64,000 bases of DNA from Coriobacteriaceae bacterium (GCA_004557505.1 SFGZ01000005.1:96382-160381); one strand, 5' to 3'; counted from the first letter of the stretch, positions 44,041-53,155 are shown. Made by a program: numbers and translations. Notes: generated by a model not told the origin, from the letters alone.

Positions 44041-45966
44041 CTACAGCTCCTCCAGCTCGCGCAGCCAAAGCGTGGCGCAGGCGTCGGACGGCATGCGCAG
44101 GTCCCCTCTGGGCGAGACGGCCGCCGACCCAACCTTCGGCCCGTCCGGCAGGCAGCTGCGCTTGAACTGCTGCGCGAAGAAGCGCTGGTAGAAGGTCTTC
44201 TCCCACCTGAGGATCGTGGCTTTGTCGTATGCGTCCCCAAAAGCATGGAGCGCCAGCCGGTACGCCTTGCGCGGCGGCGTCCCGCGGCGCAAGACCTCGT
44301 ACAGGAAGAAGTCGTGCAGCTCGTAGGGGCCAACGAGATCCTCCGTCCGCTGCGCGATGGTGCCGTCCTTCTCGGCAGGCAGGAGCTCCGGCGAGACGGG
44401 CGTGTCGAGCACGTCGTAGAGGATCCGGGCCTCATCGTCGTCTCCGCAGGTGTCTGCCACATAGCGCACGAGATGGCGCACGAGGGTCTTGGGCACGCCT
44501 GCGTTGACGGCGTACATCGACATGTGGTCGCCGTTGTACGTGGCCCAGCCAAGCGCCAGCTCGGAGAGGTCGCCGGTGCCAACCACCAGGCCGCCCTCCT
44601 GGTTGGCGATGTCCATGAGCACCTGCGTGCGCTCGCGCGCCTGGCTGTTCTCGTACGTGACGTCGTGCGCGGACTCGTCGTGGCCGATATCGGAGAAGTG
44701 CTGGCGCACGGCGTCGGAGATGTTGACCTCGCGCAGGTCGCAGCCAAGGGCGTCAGCCAGCATCGTGGCGTTGCCGTGCGTGCGCCCCGTGGTGCCAAAT
44801 CCGGGCATGGTGACCGCAATGATGCCAATGCGGTCCAGGTCGAGCAGGTCGAACGCACGGGCGCACACCAAGAGGGCGAGCGTGGAGTCAAGCCCGCCCG
44901 AGACGCCTATCACCGCGTGGCTCGAGCGCGTGTGCGCGAGGCGCTTGGCCAGGCCACGCGCCTGGATGCTCAGGACGTCCTCGCATCTCTCGGCGCGGCG
45001 CCCCGCGTCGGCAGGCACGAATGGGTGCGGGTCAACGAAGCGCGTGAGCGTGGTGGGGCGCGGCGTAAGCGAGAAGCGCGTGATCGCGTAGCCCATAGCC
45101 TCGGGCGCGGGGGCGGTGACGAAGGTGGACGTGCGGCGGCGCTCCTCGCAGAGAAAGGCCACGTCCACCTCGCTCGTTGCGACCCCGCTTCCAAAGGGCT
45201 CTGCCTCCGCGAGCATGCGGCCGTTCTCGGCAACCATGTCGTGCCCGCCGAAGACCAGGTCCTGCGTGGACTCGCCCGCGCCCGCCGACGCATACACGTA
45301 CCCGCAGATGAGCCGCGCCGACTGCCCTCTCACAAGGTCGCGCCGGTAGTCGGCCTTGCCCACGATCGCGTTGGAGGCCGAGAGGTTGCAGACCAGCGTG
45401 GCGCCTGCCAGCGCGTGCCCGGTCGAGGGAGGGTTGGGGATCCACAGGTCCTCGCATATCTCGGCTGCCACGACGAGCTGCGGCAACTCGGCGCAGGCGA
45501 AGAGCTGCCTGGTGCCAAAGGGCACGCCCGAGAAGCCCGCGAAGTCCACGGGCACGCAGCCCTCTGGCCCCACCGAGAAGTGGCGGGACTCGTAGAACTC
45601 GTTATAGGAGGGGATGGCCCGCTTGGGGACGATGCCCAGCATGCGTCCGTGCGCAAGGGCGATGGCGCAGTTGTAGAGCTTGGCGTTGGCGCGGACCGGC
45701 GCACCGAGCAGCACGAGGGCGTCGATGCGGGAGGTCCTCTGGGCAATGACGCCCACGGCCCTCTCCGCCGAGTCGAGAAGCGCGTCCTGCCAGAAGAGGT
45801 CCTCGCAGGTGTAGGCCGTCACGCAGAGCTCCGGCAGCACGATGGCTCGCGCGCCCTCCTCGGCGGCGGCGTCGATCTGCCGCAGGCAGGAGGCCATGTT
45901 GTACCCCACGTCGGCGACGCGGACCTCGGGCGTCCTTGCCGCAACCCTCACGAATCCGTCCTGCAT
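44041..45966 (-). CDS. nadE: glutamine-dependent NAD+ synthetase
   Basis: Makes NAD+ from deamido-NAD+ with ATP and glutamine-derived ammonia. The N-terminal nitrilase-type glutaminase (residues 1-290) has the triad Glu46 (LPELCVT), Lys115 (VPKRAIPSYNEFYESRHF) and Cys171 (AEICEDLW). The C-terminal synthetase has the PP-loop SGGLDST (356-362), and GTGDLSELALGW and KATILRWEKTFYQRFFAQQFKRSCLPDGPKVG follow. 641 residues is the normal two-domain length. The ATG at 45966 has GGGGAGG upstream. Confidence 0.96.
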   Translation of the reverse strand: MQDGFVRVAARTPEVRVADVGYNMASCLRQIDAAAEEGARAIVLPELCVTAYTCEDLFWQDALLDSAERAVGVIAQRTSRIDALVLLGAPVRANAKLYNCAIALAHGRMLGIVPKRAIPSYNEFYESRHFSVGPEGCVPVDFAGFSGVPFGTRQLFACAELPQLVVAAEICEDLWIPNPPSTGHALAGATLVCNLSASNAIVGKADYRRDLVRGQSARLICGYVYASAGAGESTQDLVFGGHDMVAENGRMLAEAEPFGSGVATSEVDVAFLCEERRRTSTFVTAPAPEAMGYAITRFSLTPRPTTLTRFVDPHPFVPADAGRRAERCEDVLSIQARGLAKRLAHTRSSHAVIGVSGGLDSTLALLVCARAFDLLDLDRIGIIAVTMPGFGTTGRTHGNATMLADALGCDLREVNISDAVRQHFSDIGHDESAHDVTYENSQARERTQVLMDIANQEGGLVVGTGDLSELALGWATYNGDHMSMYAVNAGVPKTLVRHLVRYVADTCGDDDEARILYDVLDTPVSPELLPAEKDGTIAQRTEDLVGPYELHDFFLYEVLRRGTPPRKAYRLALHAFGDAYDKATILRWEKTFYQRFFAQQFKRSCLPDGPKVGSAAVSPRGDLRMPSDACATLWLRELEEL

Positions 45967-46473
45967 CTTCCCTCCCCATGAGGCGAGGGACAGCCCCCGC
46001 CTCACCTATCGGCCAGCGCGCGATGACGCTTCCGCCCATGCCGGCAAGCCGCCCAATCTGACGAATGGACAAGCCGGCCTTCTTGAGTCCTAAGGGTACC
46101 GCATCGCGCCTGTCGCGCTCGACCTCGAGCAGATGTGCCTCGCACTCGACGGGAAAGCCGCGGGACCGCCGTTGGAAGACACGGCCGACGTGGCCTGCGC
46201 GCGCTGCGCAGCCGCGCATGCCTTGTGGCTTCTGCATGGCATCGCCCAGCGCTCCGCGCGCGTCCGCCTGCCGGGGCTCCGGTCCCCGCGGGCGGGCCGC
46301 CACCAACGATCGACGCGCGACCGCCGCTTCGCCAAATGTGGCACCATCGCCTTGGCGTTTGCCCAGTTAGTCGATTCCGAATGGTGCCGAGAATGGCGAA
46401 GCGAGGGTCAGTGGCGCCGCAAATGGCGAAGTGGCTCCAAGGGACAACGGCCGTTCCCCTGCCTCCCCCTGTC
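45967..46473. other. intergenic stretch with a 23-bp repeat cluster
   Basis: No gene was recognised. Three copies of a 23-bp repeat lie at 46325-46433 (separate entry). A near palindrome of GGGACAACGGCCGTTCCC at about 46440 could be a weak terminator of the opposite operon but lacks T. Confidence 0.5.
46325..46433. repeat. cluster of three 23-bp repeats, one inverted
   Basis: Copies at 46325-46347 (minus), 46381-46403 (plus) and 46411-46433 (plus, 30 bases after the second). All start TGGTGCC or TGGCGCC at base 2, have four variable bases, and end in TTGGCGAAGCG, AATGGCGAAGCG or AATGGCGAAGTG. Confidence 0.65.
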
Positions 46474-47316
46474 TCACAGGTACCTCGCGAGGAACTCGCG
46501 GGTGCGCGGCATCTCGGGATTGGTGAACATCCTCTCGGGGCTGCCCTTCTCGGCGATGACGCCCTCGTCCATGAACACCACCTCGTCGGAGACGCTGCGC
46601 GCGAACGCCATCTCATGCGTCACCACGACCATGGTCATGCCCTGCGAGGCCAGGCGTCGCATGACTTCAAGGACCTCGCCGGAGATCTCGGGATCAAGCG
46701 CCGAGGTGGGCTCGTCGAAGAGCATGAGGTCTGGCTTCATGCAGAGCGCGCGGGCGATGGCCACGCGCTGCTTCTGGCCGCCGGAGAGCGTGTTGACGTC
46801 AGCCCCGGCGAAGTCCGCAAGGCCCACGGAGTCGAGGTTGGCCAGCGCGACCCTCTCGGCCTGCCGCCTGTCCATCTTCTTGAGGGTCACCGGTGCCAGG
46901 GTGCAGTTGCCCAGCACGTTCATGTTGTTGAACAGGTTGAAGCCCTGGAAGACCATGCCGATCTTCTCGCGCAGGACGTTGATGTCCACGCGCTCGGCGG
47001 CCAGGTCCTTGCCGTGGAACCACACGTGGCCGGCGTCCGGCGTCTCAAGCAGGTTGATGCAGCGCAGAAGCGTCGACTTGCCAGAGCCGGACGCGCCGAT
47101 GATGGTCACCACCTGGCCGGGCATCACGGCAAGGTCGATGCCGCGCAGCACCACGTTGGCGCCGAAGGACTTCTGGAGCCCCTCCACGCGGATGACGGCG
47201 TCGGCGGCCCCGGCACCCCGGTCGGCGGCCCCGGCGCTGGCGGCGGCCCGATCGGCCCCGGCGGCCCGGTCGGCCGCGGCGGCCCCGGCACCCGCGATCT
47301 TCTCGTCTGCTGCCAT
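46474..47316 (-). CDS. polar amino-acid ABC transporter, ATP-binding protein
   Basis: The GlnQ-type ATPase of an amino-acid importer. After an odd N-terminal extension of about 38 residues made almost only of Ala, Gly, Asp and Arg (repeats of A-D-R-A-A-G), the ABC domain shows GASGSGKSTLLRCINLLE, LSGGQKQRVAIARALCMKPDLMLFDEPTSALDPE and VVTHEMAFA. It starts one base after the permease stop, so the two are coupled. The extension is coded by GGC/CCC-rich repetitive DNA (47200-47310) and may be disordered. An internal start near VIRVEGLQKSFG has no ribosome site. Confidence 0.93.
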   Translation of the reverse strand: MAADEKIAGAGAAAADRAAGADRAAASAGAADRGAGAADAVIRVEGLQKSFGANVVLRGIDLAVMPGQVVTIIGASGSGKSTLLRCINLLETPDAGHVWFHGKDLAAERVDINVLREKIGMVFQGFNLFNNMNVLGNCTLAPVTLKKMDRRQAERVALANLDSVGLADFAGADVNTLSGGQKQRVAIARALCMKPDLMLFDEPTSALDPEISGEVLEVMRRLASQGMTMVVVTHEMAFARSVSDEVVFMDEGVIAEKGSPERMFTNPEMPRTREFLARYL

Positions 47317-47317
47317 G

Positions 47318-48520
47318 CTACTTCTCGCCCCCTGCCTTCACCTGGTTGGACACGCCCAGCACGGGCTCGCTCCTCACGTCGAGCCGCTTGGCCAGCTTGC
47401 CCAGAAGCCACGACGCCGTCGCCGTCATGATGAGGTAGAAGACCGCGATGACGAGATAGGCGTTGAGCTGCTTCCAGTAGATGCCGGCGATGGTCGAGGC
47501 GGCAAACGCCAGGTCGAACACGCCAATAACCGAGAGGACCGAGGAGTCCTTGATGTTGATGACCAGCTCGTTGGAGAGACCGGGGATGGCGTAGCGGATG
47601 CCCTGCGGAAAGACGACCTTGACCATGGCCTGCCACTGCGAGAGCCCCAGCGAGCGCGCGGCCTCCATCTGCCCATTGTCGACCGACTCGATGCCGCCGC
47701 GCAGGACCTCCATCATGTACGCCGTCGAGTTGAGCGAGATGACCACCAGGCCGGCGACAAAGCGCGACCATACGGCGTTGATCTCGGTCACGGACATGCC
47801 CGAGCCGCTGAACAGGCCAAACCCGGCATAGTAGATGATGACGCCCTGAACCAGCATGGGCGTGCCGCGTACCACGGTGCTGTAGACCCTGGCAAAGCCC
47901 GAGCCCAGCTTCTTCCAGAAGCGGACGAGATCGTTGTCGGGGCGGTCGATCCGCTGGATGCGCACGAAGACCAGGAGCATTGCCAGCACAAAGGCTATGG
48001 CCGTGCCAAAGACGGCCAGCTCGATGGTTGTGATGATGCCCTGCAGGTACGTGGCGTAGCCCTGCTGGAGCATGTAGAGGATTTGGGTGAGCATGTCATC
48101 GGGCGGCATTGAGGTTGCGGCCGAGGCGGCCACCCAGGCGCTCGCAAAGCCCATGACCACGCGGTCGACAAAGAGCGTGACGGTCAGCGCCCAGATGACG
48201 TGGGACCCCAGGCGCAGGGCCCGACGCGCGCCGGGCCTCACGAAGGGCGCCGTCTGGGCATACGTGTCCCAGTGCGTGATCTTGTAGGCAAGCGCCGCCG
48301 CCGAGAGCACCAACCATGCAACCAGCACGTAGTACATCACGAGCTCGACCGTGAACGCATGCGCGAGGAAGCTCAGCGCCGGGCGCGGCCGGCTGGAGAG
48401 CAGCATCCCCACGCATGCGACGGCAGAGGTGCCGAGAAGGACGTAACGGTGGTCTCGACGTAGCCACGCGACAAGGCGGGCGCGCCTGGTCGACGCCGTA
48501 ATTGATGGTGCGTCTGACAT
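47318..48520 (-). CDS. polar amino-acid ABC transporter, permease
   Basis: A 400-residue membrane protein of the HisM/GlnP family. The C-terminal 230 residues are the standard permease with YSTVVRGTPMLVQGVIIYYAGFG and the EAA loop EAARSLGLSQWQAMVKVVFPQGIRYAIPGLSNE. The first 150 residues add three extra hydrophobic segments (about 25-45, 55-80, 105-130) that the family usually lacks. It lies 34 bases after the binding-protein gene and one base before the ATPase gene. The nearest ribosome site (GGGAG) is rather far from the ATG. Confidence 0.93.
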   Translation of the reverse strand: MSDAPSITASTRRARLVAWLRRDHRYVLLGTSAVACVGMLLSSRPRPALSFLAHAFTVELVMYYVLVAWLVLSAAALAYKITHWDTYAQTAPFVRPGARRALRLGSHVIWALTVTLFVDRVVMGFASAWVAASAATSMPPDDMLTQILYMLQQGYATYLQGIITTIELAVFGTAIAFVLAMLLVFVRIQRIDRPDNDLVRFWKKLGSGFARVYSTVVRGTPMLVQGVIIYYAGFGLFSGSGMSVTEINAVWSRFVAGLVVISLNSTAYMMEVLRGGIESVDNGQMEAARSLGLSQWQAMVKVVFPQGIRYAIPGLSNELVINIKDSSVLSVIGVFDLAFAASTIAGIYWKQLNAYLVIAVFYLIMTATASWLLGKLAKRLDVRSEPVLGVSNQVKAGGEK

Positions 48521-48554
48521 GTTCTTTGCTTCTCCCTGCTGTGCGCCGCGTCCG

Positions 48555-49502
48555 CTAGGCGGGCTGGCGATCCATGCATGCGTCCCACATGCTCTGGCGC
48601 TCGTCGTCAGAGATGGCAGCTATGACCTCGTTGATCTTGGCGAGAACCGCGTCCTGCCCCTTGGCGATGGCCGCGTTATCGGGGTTGGAGGCGTCCGTGA
48701 AGCCCTCCCCCTCGGCAAGGCCGACACGCTTGAGGGTGGGGTAGTCCTTGAGCAGGCGCGGCAGCGAGAGGGACGAGAAGGTGATGGCATCGCAGGTGCC
48801 GCTCATGAGGCCATCGACGACCAGCGGCACCGTGGCCACCGGCGTGAGGTGGTTGACGTTGGGGATCTGGTCGATGAGGTCGTCGTAGAAGGTGTCCTTC
48901 TGGCCCAGGACCGAGGCGCCCGAGAAGTCCTGGAGCTTGGTGGCGCCGGCGTAGGGCGAGTCCTGCTTGACGACCATGATGACCTCGTCGTCAATGTAGG
49001 AGTTCGAGAAGTCCGCGGACTGGGCGCGCTCGTCCGTGACGGACATGCCCGCGCAGATGATGTCGATCTGGCCGTTGACCAGCGAGTCCACGAGGCCGCC
49101 GAATTCCATCTTCACCGCGACGGGCTTCATGCCCAAGGCGTCGGCGATCTTCTTGGCCACCTGCACGTCATAGCCGTCGGCATAGGCGCCGCCGACGTTC
49201 TCGATGGGGATGGTGGTGTCGCTGGCCGAGGGCTCCTGCCAGTTGTAGGGGGCATAGGCGGCCTCCATGCCCACGCGAAGCGTTGTGCCGTCACCGAGCT
49301 TGAGTGAGCCAGACGGCGAGGAATCGCTGTCGGCAGAGGCGGTTGGCGAGGAGCCCGCGGGTGCGCCGCCCGACTGGGCGGCGGGACCGCATGCCGCGAG
49401 GACGGTCATCCCTCCAACGGTGAGGGCCGTGATGCCCGAGGCCCTGAGAAAGTCTCGACGAGAAAATGAGCCAGACACGTGCCGGATGGGATGCTTCTTC
49501 AT
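48555..49502 (-). CDS. amino-acid ABC transporter substrate-binding lipoprotein with Tat-type signal
   Basis: A 315-residue extracellular binding protein, first gene of the transporter operon. The signal peptide holds a twin-arginine motif SRRDFLRASG followed by a hydrophobic core and the lipobox LAAC, so it is probably exported folded by Tat and then lipidated. A Ser/Ala-rich linker follows, then the SBP_bac_3 fold: LRVGMEAAYAPYNWQE, YDVQVAKKIADALGMKPV, VNGQIDIICAGMSVTDERAQSADFS. Polar amino acids are the likely ligand; which one is unclear. The ATG at 49502 (MKKHPIR) has AGGGAGG upstream. Confidence 0.94.
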   Translation of the reverse strand: MKKHPIRHVSGSFSRRDFLRASGITALTVGGMTVLAACGPAAQSGGAPAGSSPTASADSDSSPSGSLKLGDGTTLRVGMEAAYAPYNWQEPSASDTTIPIENVGGAYADGYDVQVAKKIADALGMKPVAVKMEFGGLVDSLVNGQIDIICAGMSVTDERAQSADFSNSYIDDEVIMVVKQDSPYAGATKLQDFSGASVLGQKDTFYDDLIDQIPNVNHLTPVATVPLVVDGLMSGTCDAITFSSLSLPRLLKDYPTLKRVGLAEGEGFTDASNPDNAAIAKGQDAVLAKINEVIAAISDDERQSMWDACMDRQPA

Positions 49503-50094
49503 GGTGGTCCTCCCTGGACGATCCCCGCTGTTCCCCTTTCGAGCGACGCAACCGGAGGGGACCCATTCCCCTCCCCCTTGCAAGCGAGACGCTCCGACGC
49601 GACCCGATGCGAGAAAGTTACGCGCATATGACAACGATACTCCTCTGGCCGCGACGCACCCCCCAATGGTCACAGTGAGGTAACAATGGGACAAAGGGGC
49701 GACAAAGGCAGGGGGACGGTCCCCTTATCTCGTCACTATCTTGCGCGGGAGGCATTTGATTTTAAGTTTGATTCTATTGGGTGGTCTCTGCGGCTCTCGC
49801 GCCGCGGGGGGCGACCCGTCGTCACACAATCGGAGCCGAATCTGTGACGCCCGCAGGCCGCTACACGTTCGCATGCCGAATCTGTGACGGCCTGTCACAC
49901 AATCGGAGCCGAATCTGTGACGCCCGCAGGCCGCTACACGTTCGCATGCCGATTGTGTTGCGCCCCGCTACAGATTCGTCATCAAATGTGTGACGCGCGC
50001 AGGTCGTCACAGATTCGTCGCACGAATGTGTGACGTGGGGCGGGGGCGGGGGCCAGCCGGAAAGCCAGCCCCTTGTCTCAGTCTCACCCTTGCC
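49503..50094. other. 590-bp intergenic stretch with a palindromic repeat array
   Basis: It holds the promoter region of the amino-acid transporter operon and the repeat array at 49821-50034 (own entry). A GGGGAC/GTCCCC stem lies at about 49712-49725. No gene is supported; the open frames over the array follow from the repeats. Confidence 0.6.
49821..50034. repeat. array of six palindromic ~29-bp units (REP/BIME-like)
   Basis: Units begin at 49821, 49861, 49894, 49934, 49968 and 50006. Each is an imperfect hairpin of the form GTCACA-n-ATTCG, 2-5 bases, CGAAT-n-TGTGACG, or starts CTACA instead of GTCACA. Spacers are 11, 4, 11, 5 and 10 bases; the longer ones share GCAGG. The first 73 bp (49821-49893) are repeated almost exactly from 49894. 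The array lies after the tsaB-rimI-tsaD stop, the usual place for REP-type elements. Confidence 0.75.
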
Positions 50095-52530
50095 TCACCA
50101 GCTGGGCGCTACGGGGGCGTCGGTCGTGGACCAGGTACCCAAAGGCGCGTTGGGATCCGCGTCGAGCGTGAGCGGCGCGAAGTTGCGCGCGCGATAGCTT
50201 CTCAGCGCCGCCACGCTGATCATAGCCGCGTTGTCGCCGCACGCGCGCATGGGCGGCACGGTCACGCGCACGCCACGCTTGCCGAAAGCCTTGTGATACG
50301 CCTCTCGCAGCTGCGGGTTCGCGGCGACGCCACCGCCTACGCAGAAGTCCGAGACGCCCGTCTGCTCGACTGCCGCCACTGCCTTGGCCACCTGCACGTC
50401 AATGACGGCCGCCTCAAAGGACGCCGCAAGGTCGGGCAGGTCGATGGGACGGCCGGCGCGATTCTCGCCCTCGATGTAGGTGATGACGGCCGTCTTGAGG
50501 CCCGAGAGCGAGAACCGGTAGTCGCCACTGTGCATCATGGCGCGCGGGAAGTGGATGGCGCGCGGGTTGCCCTTGGCGGCAAGCCGGCTGATCACCGGAC
50601 CTCCGGGATAGCCCAGCCCCAGCGCCTTGGCCACCTTGTCAAAGGCCTCGCCCACGGCGTCGTCGATGGTGGTGCCCAGGATCTGGTAGTCGCCCCAGCC
50701 GCGCACGTAGGCGAGCAGGGTGTTGCCGCCGGAGACCAGGCTTGCCACGAAGGGGGGCTTGAGGTCCGGCGTCTCGAAGAGGTTGGCGAGAAGGTGCCCC
50801 TCGAGGTGGTGTACCGCGATGAGCGGCATGCCCGTTGCGGCGCAGAGCCCCTTTGCAAACGCGACACCCACAACGAGCGCGCCAACAAGGCCGGGGCCTG
50901 CGGTGACGCCCACAGCCGAGAGGTCGGCCGCGGTCAGCGTGTCGCAGCCGAAGTGCGCGCCGGCCTGTGCCATGGCCTCCTCGTAGACGCCCACGATCGC
51001 CTCGACATGCTTGCGGCTGGCAATCTCGGGCACCACACCGCCAAAGCGCGCGTGGAAGTCGACGGAGGTGGCGACCACGCTCGCGCACACGGCGCCGTGC
51101 GAGTCCACCACGGCCACGGCCGTCTCGTCGCAGGAGGACTCGATCGAGAGGACCAGGTCGCCGGCGGCGGCAAGCGCCTCCCGGCACGCGGCGTCGCGCG
51201 GACCCGCGAGGATGGGCCACGGGCGAATGGAGGCGTGCGGCTCGGGACGCACGCCCAAAGACTCGACGTCTCCCGCCAGCGGGAGCCCTGCGCGCAGGAT
51301 GAGGGCGTCGTGACCGGGGGCGTAGTAGCCCGAACGCCGACCCACCTCGACAAAGCCCAGGTGGGCATAGGCGGCCCTCGCGGGCTCGTTCCTCTCGTCC
51401 ACCTCCAGCGAGGCGGTCTTTGCGTTGAGGACGTGCGCGTCATAGCACAGGCGCGCCGCCAGACGGGAGGCCACCCCCTGCCGGCGATGCCCCTCCTCCA
51501 CGGCCACATCGCATATCTCGAAGTCATCGCCCGCCATCATGCCGCCGGCAAAGCCGATGATGCGGCCAAGGTCGTGCGCCACCCACCAGCTGCGGCCCGG
51601 CTGAGAGAGCTCCTCGTAGAAGAGCCTTTCGGTCCAGGGGGTGTGGGAGGAGCCCGAGAAGGCCGCGGCCTCCAGCGCGGCGACGGCGGGCAGGTCGTTC
51701 ACCGACATGGGGCGCAGTTGCAGGTGCCTGTCGGCCAGCGCGTCGTCCACACCCGTGACCTCGACGCTCGCGGGCGCCTTGAGGCCCAGGCGCTTGCGCT
51801 CGTTCTCCTCGGCGTCCGAGAGGCGCGTGTAGATGGGAAGCACCAGCGCCGGATCGCCCGAGTCCAGGGGGGACGCGGCCGCGGCGAGCGCCAGCCCCTC
51901 GCCCGTGGGGTACCACAGCCCCTCGTCCAGGATGCTCTCGAAGCCGGCCGCCTCAAAGCGCGCGCGGTACTTCTTGAGCCCGTTGCCCGCAAGGACGAGC
52001 CGGGCGGCGTCCTCGCGTGCCGACCATGCAGCCACGCACTCGTCGGCCTTGCACACGGTCTCGGTGGCGAAGGTGCGGTGCGCTCCGGCGTCGTCCAGCT
52101 GGTAGACGCCCGGGTAGACCTCGCCGCGCATGGCGTCGTCGACCACGCCGAGAAGCCCGCGCACACCCACCTTCCAGACAGCCCATGCCGTGGCATCCAG
52201 GACCGAGACGCCATGGAGCGGCCGTGAGAGTCCGCATGAGAGGCCCTTGGCCGTGGCGATGCCAATGCGCACGCCGGTGAAGCTGCCGGGGCCGCGACCG
52301 ACGAGCACGCGGTCGAGGTCGGCCATGGTGCGGCCGCAGTCCTCGAGCGCCGCAAGGACCGTGGTGGCAAGCTCGACGTTTGCCCGACGGCGGCACATGT
52401 GGTCGCGCGCGGCAAGGACGCGGGGGGCCGCGCCGGGCTCCCAGGAAACCACCGCGCACGCGAGCATGTCGGTGGACGTGTCGATGGCAAGGGCCAGGCC
52501 CTTGGCGTTGGTATCGCTCGTCATTCTCAT
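50095..52530 (-). CDS. tsaD: TsaB-RimI-TsaD three-domain fusion (tRNA t6A synthesis and N-acetyltransferase)
   Basis: One 811-residue chain joins three proteins that are usually separate. Residues 10-245: TsaB, with LALAIDTSTDMLACAVV and GRGPGSFTGVRIGIATAKGL. Residues 270-415: RimI-type GNAT acetyltransferase, with VAVEEGHRRQGVASRLAARL as the acetyl-CoA loop. Residues 460-805: TsaD, with SIESSCDETAVAVVD, VPEIASRKHVEAI and the metal-binding H-x3-H in VHHLEGHLLA (His575 and His579). TsaB and TsaD with TsaE make threonylcarbamoyl-adenosine in ANN-decoding tRNAs. The ATGs at 52530 and 52524 both follow GGAG; the start is uncertain by two codons. tsaE is the next gene upstream. Confidence 0.95.
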   Translation of the reverse strand: MRMTSDTNAKGLALAIDTSTDMLACAVVSWEPGAAPRVLAARDHMCRRRANVELATTVLAALEDCGRTMADLDRVLVGRGPGSFTGVRIGIATAKGLSCGLSRPLHGVSVLDATAWAVWKVGVRGLLGVVDDAMRGEVYPGVYQLDDAGAHRTFATETVCKADECVAAWSAREDAARLVLAGNGLKKYRARFEAAGFESILDEGLWYPTGEGLALAAAASPLDSGDPALVLPIYTRLSDAEENERKRLGLKAPASVEVTGVDDALADRHLQLRPMSVNDLPAVAALEAAAFSGSSHTPWTERLFYEELSQPGRSWWVAHDLGRIIGFAGGMMAGDDFEICDVAVEEGHRRQGVASRLAARLCYDAHVLNAKTASLEVDERNEPARAAYAHLGFVEVGRRSGYYAPGHDALILRAGLPLAGDVESLGVRPEPHASIRPWPILAGPRDAACREALAAAGDLVLSIESSCDETAVAVVDSHGAVCASVVATSVDFHARFGGVVPEIASRKHVEAIVGVYEEAMAQAGAHFGCDTLTAADLSAVGVTAGPGLVGALVVGVAFAKGLCAATGMPLIAVHHLEGHLLANLFETPDLKPPFVASLVSGGNTLLAYVRGWGDYQILGTTIDDAVGEAFDKVAKALGLGYPGGPVISRLAAKGNPRAIHFPRAMMHSGDYRFSLSGLKTAVITYIEGENRAGRPIDLPDLAASFEAAVIDVQVAKAVAAVEQTGVSDFCVGGGVAANPQLREAYHKAFGKRGVRVTVPPMRACGDNAAMISVAALRSYRARNFAPLTLDADPNAPLGTWSTTDAPVAPSW

Positions 52531-52655
52531 CTGACTCCAGAGGTATGGCATTATCACAAGGGACAGTGTAGCGCGCGGCGGCACGTGCTGAACCCGAAAA
52601 GCCACAGGCCACGCGAGCTGTGATTACATGCCAAAGTCGCCGAGCGGCCCAAGGT

Positions 52656-53153
52656 CTACGCCGTTGCCGCCGCCAGCGCGTCGAGAAGCCCCTCGCCCCG
52701 GGCGTCGTGGGCGACAAGGCGCACCTCGCGCGGGGGCTCCTCGCCCGGCGCCGCCTCGGCGTCGAGCCGCGTGACGAACACGTCCACGCGCGCGTCACCT
52801 ATCTCGTCGGCAAACTGCTCGCCCCACTCGATCACGCAGACGCCGTCGGCACCCAGCGCGTCAAAGAGCCCCGTGTCCTCGAGCTGGTCGGCGCGGTCAA
52901 GGCGATAGAGGTCAAAGTGGTCGAGGTCCATCTCGCGCCCGCGGTAGACCATCTCGATCGTGAAGGTGGGGCTCGTGACGTCTGCCGTCACGCCCATGCC
53001 CGCCGCGATGCCCTTGGTGAGCTGGGTCTTCCCGGCCCCCAAATCCCCCGTGAGCACCAGCACGTCACCCTCGCAAAGAAGCCCTCCCAGCACGCGGCCA
53101 AGCGCGATGGTCTCCTCCTGCGAGGTGGTCCTAAACGACGCCTCTCTTCCCAC
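52656..53153 (-). CDS. tsaE: tRNA threonylcarbamoyladenosine biosynthesis ATPase TsaE
   Basis: A 165-residue P-loop protein that resets the TsaB-TsaD complex after each t6A cycle. GDLGAGKTQLTKGIAAGMG is the Walker A segment, VTSPTFTIEMVY follows, DLDHFDLYRL is the Walker B-like part, and VCVIEWGEQF is a family hallmark. The start is a GTG at 53153, two bases after the upstream stop, with AAGGAG inside the previous gene at five bases. It is followed after 125 bases by the TsaB-RimI-TsaD fusion, so the whole pathway step is in one operon. Confidence 0.94.
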   Translation of the reverse strand: MGREASFRTTSQEETIALGRVLGGLLCEGDVLVLTGDLGAGKTQLTKGIAAGMGVTADVTSPTFTIEMVYRGREMDLDHFDLYRLDRADQLEDTGLFDALGADGVCVIEWGEQFADEIGDARVDVFVTRLDAEAAPGEEPPREVRLVAHDARGEGLLDALAAATA

Positions 53154-53155
53154 GG

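Noticed and set aside
49821..50034. Repeat array as a CRISPR
   Set aside because: The spacers are only 4-11 bases long and are themselves repeated, the units are variable palindromes, and no cas gene is nearby.
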